Origin: Neomegalonema sp.
GTDB lineage: Bacteria > Pseudomonadota > Alphaproteobacteria > Rhodobacterales > Rhodobacteraceae
Direction: 5' to 3'
Assembly: GCF_028688855.1 (NCBI RefSeq)
Contig: NZ_JAQTXI010000002.1
Location: forward strand, 1 to 64,000
Length of the DNA stretch: 64,000 nt
The notes below the pieces were generated by a model that saw only the letters and a list, made by a program, of their open reading frames with translations, was not told where the DNA came from and did not search any database. Position numbers and translations under genes: made by a program. Numbering within the stretch: position 1 is the stretch's first letter; the number at the start of each line of letters is the position of its first letter. This document shows positions 8,634 through 17,010 of the stretch, piece after piece.

Positions 8634-11114
8634 TTAATTAAAATATCCACTCATAATCTTTATATATATCTCAGATTTATTCAAATCTGACTCAACATTT
8701 TCTTTGATATAAATATAATAATTTGTTCCGAATTTATTGTAATCATCAACAGATGAACTGTAAAATTCTTTTATTTCATCTCTATGAGATTTTGCAATCT
8801 CAAATAATTCTCTCAAACGATCAAGGTTGTTTTTATTCGGCTTGTGAAATTCACCATAAATCATTATTATATCATTGAGACGATCTCTTGATAATTCATT
8901 GTTTTTTAAAGTTGAATCCGAAACAGTCGCAATTGAATCTGGATATACTGCGGCCTGCGGCAACGTCTGATCAGGCCTTCCGCTTGAAAGCGTAGAAAAC
9001 GGCATTGGCGGTTGAACCTGATTGCTCTGTCCTGAAGGTTGGAAGGATGTCGTCGGCGATGGTGGAACAGCCGGACGCCCCAGCGGCGCAGGAAGTGGTA
9101 AAGGCGGCTGAACCTGATGAAGCTGCCCGGAAGGCTGAGCGGGCGGGCTGGGCGATGGCGGAACAGCCGGACGCCCCAGCGGCGCGGGGAATGGAGGCGG
9201 CAATGATGAGGGTTGGACAAGACTTTCAATTTCCCTGAGCCCGCTCTCAATGCGCCCAAGAGACTCCTTCAACTCACTCCTCGTGAGATCCGTCAGTTGA
9301 TTTTGCTCCACCATTGCGGCGAGGGCTTGCATGCTGCTCCGAATGGCGCGAAGCCGCTCCTTCATGGCGCTCTCTTCCTCAGGCCTCCGGAAAGCGCCTG
9401 AACGCGAATTGCCCAAGAGAGCGAGGGCCTCGCTTGCGAGGCTTTCCACTTTCTCCTTCAGCCGCTGCTCCATCTCTTGAAGCTCGCGCCGCCGACTCAA
9501 GAACTCCTTCTCCAGATTCTCAAGTCGCCCTGAGGTTGAGGCGAGTTTGCCCATCATGCCCTGCCCAGCAGCGCTCTGGCCGCCAGAGATCACGCGCGCC
9601 TGCAGATCTTGCAATTTTTGTCGAAGAGCAGTGAGTTGACTCAACTGCGCTTCGATATCGGCCGGAGCAATCGCATACGACATGCTTTGCTCCAACCTTG
9701 CCACATCCGTCTCCAGGGCCTCCATATCCGCCATGTGCTGATTCAGCGTGGCCCGCCGCTTCTCTATTTCTCCAACCGCCTCCTTGGCGGAGTGAGCGGA
9801 CGCCTCCAGCTCCTGAGCCAAAGCGAAAAGATTCGCGCCTTGGGCGCGCTGGGTGAGAGCGTCCAAATTGATCTTGGCTTCTTGCGCCTGTCTCTCCAGA
9901 GCCTGCAATTCGTTCAAGTCTTGGGTCGAGGAGATCCGGGCGCTCAAATCCCGCAAAAACGCACGCGGAGCTGCGCCCAGCCCCCTGATCTGGTTCTCCT
10001 CCTCCTGCTGCACGAATCTGTTCTTTTGCGTTTGCAATATGCCAACTTGCGCATCAATGCCGTGCGAGGCTTTATCGATTTTATCGATCGCCATCTGAAA
10101 AGCAGGATCTTGCATATGAGGTGAGCGCGTGTCGACGCGCGCCCGAAGCTCTCGCATCTTGCTCTGAAGAGAGGGGATCTGCTGCAAGATGCGTTCGATC
10201 TCGGCGGAGGAAGCCGCATCCGACGCATCCTGCCTCAAGCTCTTCAGATCGTTCTCGGCCTGATCCGCAATTTGCTTCGCCTCCCTCAGGGCATCGCTTA
10301 TCACCGCCTCAAGAGCCGCTTTCTGCGCCGCGTCCGGCAGGGGCGTGCATTGGCCGAGGTCGAGGATCAGCTCCGCCGTCTGACACTCGGCGGCGCTCGT
10401 CTGGACTGAAGGTGGCTCTGGGAAGGAGACCTGCCTCGGCATGCAGGAGGGGAAGATGAAATCGACGACGGGCGGGTCGCCCTTCTTCGCAGCGCCCGCC
10501 GCCAGAGCCAACCCTCGGAGTTCAGCGAAATGAGGAGAACGCTCGGTCAGACGCCCATTTGCAAAGCGGGCGAAACCGACATTCAACCGCTCCGTCAACT
10601 GCAGATCTCCGGCCACAGCGTGGAAACAGCCGTCCGAACGATACCCGACGAGATCATGCGACCCATCTCTGACGATCTTGTCATCAAGCAACAGAGTCAA
10701 CTCCAAGCGCGACAACTGGCCTTTCTCTGCCGAGAGCAACGTCGAAACAAAGCCCTCAGTATGCTGGATGCTCCAGGGCGGCAGGTTCGTACGCATCCGT
10801 TTTTTTTCGGGATCCTCCCACCATTCGCGCAACTTCTTCTGCAAATCCTCCCCTTTATCTCTCCGCCACTGGAAGAAGCTGCTTGTATTCCAGCCGCCAG
10901 CCAAGTCGATAAAATAGACCCGGAAGATGTCCCTATCCTCCGCCGCCCGCAAGAGCTGCGATATGATGTCTTTGGTCTGCTGCTCGTTCGCCTGAAAATA
11001 CACAGGGTGGATGATCACCACATGTGCGAGAGGATCCGGTCTCTGCTGAGCGAAAGCGGAGAACGTCAGACACCCCCAGAAGATGAGGGCTTGAATCCCG
11101 ATCCGCCGCATCAT
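8634..11114 (-). CDS. secreted coiled-coil protein with proline-rich repeats and AT-rich tail
   Basis: An 826-residue protein; I choose ATG at 11114 because a strong ribosome site (GGGAGAAGGGGG) precedes it and a signal peptide follows at once (MMRRIGIQALIFWGCLTFSA). Order of parts: an unrecognised globular domain (about 25-260) with several Cys and a vWA-like feel but no DxSxS motif; a long coiled coil (about 270-640); two 32-residue proline-rich repeats; and an Asn/Lys/Tyr/Ile-rich C-terminal domain of about 100 residues coded by AT-rich DNA unlike the rest. It is the last gene of the leftward tubulin-like operon, 62 bases after the vWA gene's stop. It probably acts in the periplasm, perhaps as a spacer or rod. 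Function unknown. Confidence 0.65.
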   Translation of the reverse strand: MMRRIGIQALIFWGCLTFSAFAQQRPDPLAHVVIIHPVYFQANEQQTKDIISQLLRAAEDRDIFRVYFIDLAGGWNTSSFFQWRRDKGEDLQKKLREWWEDPEKKRMRTNLPPWSIQHTEGFVSTLLSAEKGQLSRLELTLLLDDKIVRDGSHDLVGYRSDGCFHAVAGDLQLTERLNVGFARFANGRLTERSPHFAELRGLALAAGAAKKGDPPVVDFIFPSCMPRQVSFPEPPSVQTSAAECQTAELILDLGQCTPLPDAAQKAALEAVISDALREAKQIADQAENDLKSLRQDASDAASSAEIERILQQIPSLQSKMRELRARVDTRSPHMQDPAFQMAIDKIDKASHGIDAQVGILQTQKNRFVQQEEENQIRGLGAAPRAFLRDLSARISSTQDLNELQALERQAQEAKINLDALTQRAQGANLFALAQELEASAHSAKEAVGEIEKRRATLNQHMADMEALETDVARLEQSMSYAIAPADIEAQLSQLTALRQKLQDLQARVISGGQSAAGQGMMGKLASTSGRLENLEKEFLSRRRELQEMEQRLKEKVESLASEALALLGNSRSGAFRRPEEESAMKERLRAIRSSMQALAAMVEQNQLTDLTRSELKESLGRIESGLREIESLVQPSSLPPPFPAPLGRPAVPPSPSPPAQPSGQLHQVQPPLPLPAPLGRPAVPPSPTTSFQPSGQSNQVQPPMPFSTLSSGRPDQTLPQAAVYPDSIATVSDSTLKNNELSRDRLNDIIMIYGEFHKPNKNNLDRLRELFEIAKSHRDEIKEFYSSSVDDYNKFGTNYYIYIKENVESDLNKSEIYIKIMSGYFN
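9007..9198. repeat. two tandem 96-bp direct repeats inside a coding region
   Basis: Copies at 9007-9102 and 9103-9198 keep the reading frame and encode the 32-residue proline-rich linker units (core PLGRPAVPPSP, then QPSGQ and QVQPP). The copies are similar but not identical, so the duplication is not very recent. Confidence 0.8.
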
Positions 11115-11176
11115 GTTCCCCCTTCTCCCGGCCTGGCCGCCGCAAGACGGCGAGCGGTCGGCCTTTCTCCTCTGCT

Positions 11177-13777
11177 TCATCTTCGCGCCCGATCTTCAGG
11201 GCGACGAAGAACCTGCAATCTGCGCCGCCCACCCTGCCGACTTTCCACCACGCCGCCCCAGGGCAGCGAGTAGGTCAGACGTTTGGGAGCCTCCTGCAGA
11301 AGTTGCTCGATCTTCTGTCCGGCGTTGGCGGGGACATAACTGGGGTCGCTCTCGTAAAGCCGGATTCGCACGCCGCTTGGCGCGGCCTCCATCGTCACAC
11401 CCTCCATGCTGTGGACGCGGTGAGGCGCGCCGTAAACCGGCCAGAGCAGCGCCTGGAGAGGCAACCACCCGAGACCCGGAAAAGGCCGGAAGATCGGCTC
11501 GTCGTGATTGTAGATCACATCGACGCCGCCGCCGCGGGGAAATCGCTGCGCGATGAGGCCGCAACGCAGAGCCCAGAGCAGATAGAGGCCCGCCAGAAGA
11601 CCAAGCAGCCAGTAGAAACAGCTCAATGCGCCGCCCCAGAAGAAAGGCGGGCGCAGATCCACCGCCAGTCTCCCCTCCGCCGTCTGGAAGCCGGCCGGAC
11701 CTGTCCAGCGGATCGTCGCGATGCTCTTGCTTCCCTGAAGATAGAGCCAGCAGGAGCACCAGGCGCGGATCTTCGGCGTCGCCAGCACGTTCTCCCCCTC
11801 ACGACGCAGAGTCCAATCCACGAAGCGAGGGCCTCCCGAGATTTCGAAGGCCTCCGGATGCAGGTCGAGAAAGGCCCGAGCGTAGCTTGTGGAGTCGAAG
11901 GCGCCTTCAAGGCGGAGGATCGGCGCCTCCGCGCCAAGCCGCAAAGCCTCCAGATCATCCAGCTTCAAGGGCTCCGGAGACTGCGGAAGCAGGCTGGCGG
12001 CGGAAAGCGCGAAGCCGAGAACGCCGTCGAGAGAACTCCGGCCCAGCGTCCGCCCGCCTCGCTTCGTCTCGGCCAGAAGGCGATAACTCAGGGCCTTTCT
12101 CTGGAGAAGCTCTTCCGGCGCGCCCTGAACCATCAGCTGAAAGGAGCCGACGGAGGGGCCGCCGGGACGGCCCTCCAATGGCGTGAAGCCCACGATCCGC
12201 AGCAAACCGCCCAGATCATCCTCCAGACGCAGGGTCGTCGTCGAATCGACCTCTGCGGAGACTCCGACCTCGCCCTGCGCGAAGACGGCGCTCTCCCCTC
12301 CGGAGAGCAGAAGGCGACGCTCGTTCGGAGCGCAGGACGCGCAGGAGGAATCCGGCGTCAGCCGAAGGTCCACCGCCGCATCGAAAGAGGCGATCTCGAA
12401 TTTGCGGAGCGCAGCCTCCGTCCGCGCAAAGCCCCGGACTTCGGCGGTCGCCAGCAGCTCGCCCGCCAGGATCGCGTCGGTCGGCAGCAGAACGCGGCCC
12501 AGGCCCGTGGCCGGATCAGGCTGCACGACGAGGCTGCGCGGCGCGCCCTGATCCGTCCTGACGTTCAAGCCATAGCTCAAGCGGTCCCGCAACAGCGGCG
12601 TGTTCTCCACGGGCGCCAGAACGCCGCCGGCGTCGGCGGAAAGAAGGGCGAGCTCCACGAACACCTCTTCGCCCCGCGCGATCAGCGCTCTCCCCTCCTC
12701 ATCGGCGACCTCGACGCCCTGCGCGTCCAGAAGCCTGAGGCGCAGTTCGGCGGCGGTCTGGAAAAGGAGGAAAACCCCCTCGTCCGGCGAGGAGTCGTAA
12801 GGCAACGCGTAGCTCCCGGCAGGCAGGGGAGGATCGAAGACCATCCGGCTCGTCAGCCCCTGCATGTCCAGCCTGCGCCAGGGCGCGTTCTCGACGTCAG
12901 GTCCGGCCATCCGGAAGGCGAACTTCTCCGTCGTCGCAGAACCGCCCATGCCCGAAACCTCCGGCTGCGCCAGCGGCGCGCCTTTCTCGCCGTAAGAGAC
13001 GGAGACGATGCGGCGGATCGCCAGGGGCGTCTCCAGCCTCAGGGCGTTCGCATCGCGACGCACGAAAGGCGGACTCATGATCTCGGGATCCGTCGCTCCG
13101 ACGCGCGCAACGATCGAGCGCAGGGTGGCGATCAACTCCGCGCCGTCACGCACCTGATGAGCGCCGTCGTCGGCGCGGCCGTTGAAGGTCGACAGCAGCC
13201 CGGCGCGCAGGCCCTGGCTCCTCAGGATTTCTCCTACGGTCCTGCGTCGAGGATCATTCTGGATCGAATGGCTCTCATCGCCCATGAAGATGAAATCGAC
13301 GCGAAGCCCCCCCCTGATCTTGTCCGCATATTCAGGGAGGCGGGCCAGAGTCGCGGCGAAATCTTCGTTTTCGTCGAAAACGCCGTCGGTGAAGATGATC
13401 AGGAAAGCTTCTTCATTCTCTTCCTTCTCCTCCGCGATGCGCCGCAGCGTGGCTTCGATCGCTTTGAACGGCGTGCTCCCTTCCCACTGGCGTCCCCATT
13501 CGTCACGAACGATGTTCAGCGCAGACCCGAGATCGCCCGAGAACGGCGTCGCCCCCTTGTTCAGGCGCGTCAGGAGCAGCCGATCGCGGCCCGCCTCCAG
13601 CTCCAGCGTCGACAGCAGCATCTGGACGCCGAAAGCCGGGAAGTTCGTTTGATCCTCCATGCTTCCCGAATCGTCGAAGACCACCGCCACCACGCGCGCT
13701 TCAACGGGCGGCGCGGCGAAGACCGCAGCGATCATCAGCCATCCGAAATGGAGCAGAACCGCGGCCAGCCCTCTCAT
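11177..13777 (-). CDS. membrane-anchored von Willebrand A domain protein
   Basis: An 866-residue protein. ATG at 13777 overlaps the upstream stop as ATGA and has a GGAGAG site, which decides the start against longer options. A signal peptide (residues 1-28) is followed by a vWA domain with a complete metal-binding site: DDSGSM (Asp35, Ser37, Ser39), Thr102 in GSTPF and Asp131 in FTDG. Long beta-rich regions follow, then one membrane helix at about 710-738, then a basic cytoplasmic tail of about 125 residues. The topology therefore places the vWA domain in the periplasm and the tail inside. It lies in the tubulin-like operon; vWA proteins accompany a family of FtsZ-like proteins in proposed membrane-remodelling neighbourhoods. 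It probably binds a partner through the metal site. Confidence 0.8.
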   Translation of the reverse strand: MRGLAAVLLHFGWLMIAAVFAAPPVEARVVAVVFDDSGSMEDQTNFPAFGVQMLLSTLELEAGRDRLLLTRLNKGATPFSGDLGSALNIVRDEWGRQWEGSTPFKAIEATLRRIAEEKEENEEAFLIIFTDGVFDENEDFAATLARLPEYADKIRGGLRVDFIFMGDESHSIQNDPRRRTVGEILRSQGLRAGLLSTFNGRADDGAHQVRDGAELIATLRSIVARVGATDPEIMSPPFVRRDANALRLETPLAIRRIVSVSYGEKGAPLAQPEVSGMGGSATTEKFAFRMAGPDVENAPWRRLDMQGLTSRMVFDPPLPAGSYALPYDSSPDEGVFLLFQTAAELRLRLLDAQGVEVADEEGRALIARGEEVFVELALLSADAGGVLAPVENTPLLRDRLSYGLNVRTDQGAPRSLVVQPDPATGLGRVLLPTDAILAGELLATAEVRGFARTEAALRKFEIASFDAAVDLRLTPDSSCASCAPNERRLLLSGGESAVFAQGEVGVSAEVDSTTTLRLEDDLGGLLRIVGFTPLEGRPGGPSVGSFQLMVQGAPEELLQRKALSYRLLAETKRGGRTLGRSSLDGVLGFALSAASLLPQSPEPLKLDDLEALRLGAEAPILRLEGAFDSTSYARAFLDLHPEAFEISGGPRFVDWTLRREGENVLATPKIRAWCSCWLYLQGSKSIATIRWTGPAGFQTAEGRLAVDLRPPFFWGGALSCFYWLLGLLAGLYLLWALRCGLIAQRFPRGGGVDVIYNHDEPIFRPFPGLGWLPLQALLWPVYGAPHRVHSMEGVTMEAAPSGVRIRLYESDPSYVPANAGQKIEQLLQEAPKRLTYSLPWGGVVESRQGGRRRLQVLRRPEDRARR

Positions 13778-16700
13778 GGGATCTCTCCCTTGATCCTGGC
13801 CAGAAACGCCGCAGCGGCGCTGAAATCCAGCCCACCGAGGTCTTTCCACCCTTCCGCCTCCTGAGCCCAGCGGGCGGCGTCGAGCCAACGCGAGATCAGA
13901 AGGGCCCCCCCCTCCGCCCGCAGACTGCGCACGGCGCCCAGATCCCGATCCGCATCCTCCAGAATCGCGAAGGTGACGCCGTTCGCGGGCGCCTCCTCCT
14001 CGGAGTCCGGGGGGAAGACTTCCGTCCAGATCGCCTCAAGGCGCTGCGGATCGTCCGCGCCGCCCTGCGGGAAGAAGAAATCGACGCTCGTCCTCGCGCC
14101 TGGGGCGCGCCGCTCCTCGCTCCCCGCCGTCAGCCCCAGAGCCACGAGATGAGGGGCGAGCGACGGGAAGGCCGCGACAAGGGCGAGCTGCAAAGCCGCC
14201 GCCGCCGCCCTCTCCGCATCGGCCTGGAGGGCCTGGGCCTCCTCCACCCGCAGGCGGAGAAGCAGAACGCTTCTATAGGGACGCCGCACATCCGCCCGCA
14301 CATCGTTCTGGGGACGGAAGACTCCGGGCCGCAAGACTTCGTTCGCCGGCACGGCGAGCCATTTGTCGGCGCGGCGCCTGATCCCGACATGCAGATGAAG
14401 GAGCTCGCAGCGCGCATGCTCCAGATCCACCGCCAGGCCATGTTCGATCACAGGCGCCGACGCATGATCGCCTCCGCATTGCAGCGTATAGCGCCGACGG
14501 AAATGATAGGAGAGCATCGGCGCATGTCGCACATCCTCATTCGCAGGTTGCGAACTCAAGGTGCGGGGAACGGCGCCGGGCGCCCACCCTGTCACTTCGC
14601 GAAGGATTTCGCCTCGCCACAACAACGTGCCGACGGCGAAGAGGAGGCCCTCGTCCTTCTCCGTCACCGAAAAGAAGGCGCCGCCGTCCTCGCTCATGCG
14701 CAGACGCTCTTCGCCCGACGCCACGCCCCCGCGCACCTGCAGGCGGTAGAATTCGTTCTGGCCGACGCCGACATAGGTCTCCACGAAGGACGTATTGGCG
14801 CTCGGCGCGCCGAGCGCCAGATTCAGCAGGCGGTCAACGCCCCTGCGCGAGGCCCGCACGCCGAGGCTCTCCGCCACCTGACCGGGCAGAAGCTTCACTG
14901 CGGCCTCGATCTCATGTTCCGAGATCCCTTCATCCTGAGGGGCGCTGCGCAGAGCCCCCATGATCTGATCGGCCACGTCCGAGACGCCGAGCGCCGGCGT
15001 CTGGGCCAGAGGCAGGAACTTCTCCTCAAGCTTCCGGTCGGCTTGCTTGTAGCGATCCAGGAGATATTCCGTCGCGAGATCGCAGGCGTGGACGGCGCAG
15101 GTCAGAAGATCCGGATGTCCGGGAAGGCCGCGCTGTCCCGCCTCCAGAGAGGCCACGGCTCCCTTGCCCGCCTCCTGAACGACAAGCACCTGAGCGTCGT
15201 CGGCTTCCGAAAGCTGCCGGTGGAAGAAGATCTCCTGCGTCTCGCCCGCCTTCTCGGCGGCCATGGCGAAATCCGCCTCCATGCGCTGAGGGCCGACGAA
15301 CGCCAGGCGTCCGGAAACCGGCTCCTCCTCTCCCGTCATGGGAGACCCCTGCTTCGCGTCTCTCCTCAAGAAGCTGCGGATGATCTCCAGAAGCCTTCGC
15401 CAGAAGCCCATCGCCTTCCGATATGACGAAGGAGGCTCTCCGCCTTCGAAGATCGCGCCGCGCAGGGGCGTCGCGCTCTTGACCAGCAGACGCGCGCGAG
15501 CCGCCGAGGCCTCAGCGCCCGCTGAAGCGAGAACGGTCAACGCCTTCGACGGGGTTCGGGGGCTCAACTTGTGCGCGAGTTTTTCAAGCTCGCGCCGCAG
15601 GCCCGGACGATGCGGCGCATTGCTCAGAAATCCGGTTCTCGCGCCGGTCGGCCGGGCCTGCCCCACCAGATGCAGGAAGTGATGCAGACGCGCCAGATCC
15701 TGACGATGCGCGTCCACGACCACCACCAGGCTGAGCCGCTCGAGCGCCCCCTTGAGCTCCGTGTCCTTCAGGAGGTCGCGCCCGTTGCGAGGCGCCTCCT
15801 CGATCACCAGAACCTCCGCGCCGGAAAGAAGCCAGTTTCTCTCCGCATGCGTGTTCCAGACCACGATGCCGCCGAGACCGGCCAGAAGAGGATTGCGCCC
15901 CTCGATCGCCTGCCGCACGCTCTCGCCGCATCCCTCGGGGCAAACCGCCAGAGTGAAGCTGCGCCCGTCCTGAACCTGCGCGATCCCTCGCGCCAGAAGA
16001 TCGTAAAAGCTGGCGTCGGCTCGATCCGGATAGAAGACGACCTCATCCGGCGCGAAGGCTTTCTCCTGCGCGGCAGCGCTCCGCCGGACGGCTGCGGCGG
16101 GCTTCCAGTCATGATCGAGAATCCAGCCTTCGCGCATGAGCGAGGATTTCGTGGTGAGCCGCTCATAGAGCGGCCTGACCGAATCCCTCTGCGGAGACGG
16201 AACCTCCTGTTTTCCGGACGCCGCCTCCGGAACGACCGCCGCAGCCGGCGGCCGCCGCAGCGCCAGCGCCGTCATGTAGGCGGAAAACGCCACGAAAGGC
16301 CCCCAGGCGAAGACGGGAGCCACCTTCAGCAGAGCGTTGAGAGGGCCTTTCATCGAACTGTCGTGACCCAGAGAAAAAGCGATCAGCAGGGTCAGAAGCG
16401 GCAGAACGACGAAGCCGAACAGCATGAAGGCGGAACGCATCACCGCGCTGTTGAACAGCGGATGGATGAAGCCTCCCCAACCCTCCGGCCGTCCGGCCAG
16501 ACGGTCGATCGCCAACGCCACGAAGCGCGCCGGGAGCAGACAGATGATGATCCAGGCGCCGTTCAGAAACGCGACGTCCGCAAAACGCGGAGGCGCGCCA
16601 TGCGCTCTGAAGACGTCGATGAAGATCCGCTGCAAGGCGTCGTTGACCCATTCGGCGGACCAGGACCGGGTTCTATCCACGAAACCCGCCATGTCAGGCA

Positions 16701-17010
16701 GTCGGTCCGGCGTCTGCAGGTCGGGAAAACTCGAGAAACCCACGAAACACAGCGCGAAGATCGCCCCCGCGCCCGCCCAGACGCCATGCGACGCGAGCCC
16801 GCCCCGTCGCGTCGCCCAGAACGCCAGAAGAAAGGCGCAGACCAGAAAAACCACGCAGAGGAGGAGCACCCCCCATTTCTGCCAGTCTCCGACGAAGAGC
16901 CAGACCGACGCCGCGACGCCGATCGCCGCGCTCGCCAGATAGGCGCGGCGCGAAGATCCTTGAGGAGAAGACCCCGCGAAATCCGCAGCCTGATCCTGCG
17001 CCATGCTCAT
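13774..17010 (-). CDS. large polytopic membrane protein of the tubulin-like operon
   Basis: A 1078-residue protein whose ATG at 17010 overlaps the previous stop (ATGA), implying coupled translation; its own stop overlaps the next gene in the same way. About six membrane helices lie in the first 255 residues (for example near 24-45, 47-67, 73-93, 152-172, 193-213 and 229-250). The remaining 820 residues should be cytoplasmic or periplasmic as one large mixed alpha/beta region. It contains stretches such as EVLVIEEAPRNGRDLL and LSLVVVVDAHRQDLARL that resemble NTPase core strands, but I see no Walker A motif, so any such fold is degenerate. I do not recognise the family. The position suggests it links the tubulin-like filament former to the membrane. 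Confidence 0.6.
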   Translation of the reverse strand: MSMAQDQAADFAGSSPQGSSRRAYLASAAIGVAASVWLFVGDWQKWGVLLLCVVFLVCAFLLAFWATRRGGLASHGVWAGAGAIFALCFVGFSSFPDLQTPDRLPDMAGFVDRTRSWSAEWVNDALQRIFIDVFRAHGAPPRFADVAFLNGAWIIICLLPARFVALAIDRLAGRPEGWGGFIHPLFNSAVMRSAFMLFGFVVLPLLTLLIAFSLGHDSSMKGPLNALLKVAPVFAWGPFVAFSAYMTALALRRPPAAAVVPEAASGKQEVPSPQRDSVRPLYERLTTKSSLMREGWILDHDWKPAAAVRRSAAAQEKAFAPDEVVFYPDRADASFYDLLARGIAQVQDGRSFTLAVCPEGCGESVRQAIEGRNPLLAGLGGIVVWNTHAERNWLLSGAEVLVIEEAPRNGRDLLKDTELKGALERLSLVVVVDAHRQDLARLHHFLHLVGQARPTGARTGFLSNAPHRPGLRRELEKLAHKLSPRTPSKALTVLASAGAEASAARARLLVKSATPLRGAIFEGGEPPSSYRKAMGFWRRLLEIIRSFLRRDAKQGSPMTGEEEPVSGRLAFVGPQRMEADFAMAAEKAGETQEIFFHRQLSEADDAQVLVVQEAGKGAVASLEAGQRGLPGHPDLLTCAVHACDLATEYLLDRYKQADRKLEEKFLPLAQTPALGVSDVADQIMGALRSAPQDEGISEHEIEAAVKLLPGQVAESLGVRASRRGVDRLLNLALGAPSANTSFVETYVGVGQNEFYRLQVRGGVASGEERLRMSEDGGAFFSVTEKDEGLLFAVGTLLWRGEILREVTGWAPGAVPRTLSSQPANEDVRHAPMLSYHFRRRYTLQCGGDHASAPVIEHGLAVDLEHARCELLHLHVGIRRRADKWLAVPANEVLRPGVFRPQNDVRADVRRPYRSVLLLRLRVEEAQALQADAERAAAAALQLALVAAFPSLAPHLVALGLTAGSEERRAPGARTSVDFFFPQGGADDPQRLEAIWTEVFPPDSEEEAPANGVTFAILEDADRDLGAVRSLRAEGGALLISRWLDAARWAQEAEGWKDLGGLDFSAAAAFLARIKGEIP

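Noticed and set aside
11303..13864. Long forward open frame (853 codons) opposite the vWA gene
   Set aside because: Antisense to a gene with clear vWA motifs and signal peptide; its composition (Arg, Gln, Ala, Gly) is a by-product of high GC3 on the other strand.
13774..17010. Helicase or NTPase fold in the cytoplasmic part of the large membrane protein
   Set aside because: Stretches such as VLVIEEAPRNGRD resemble helicase motif II, but no Walker A or other helicase motif is present, so no call was made.
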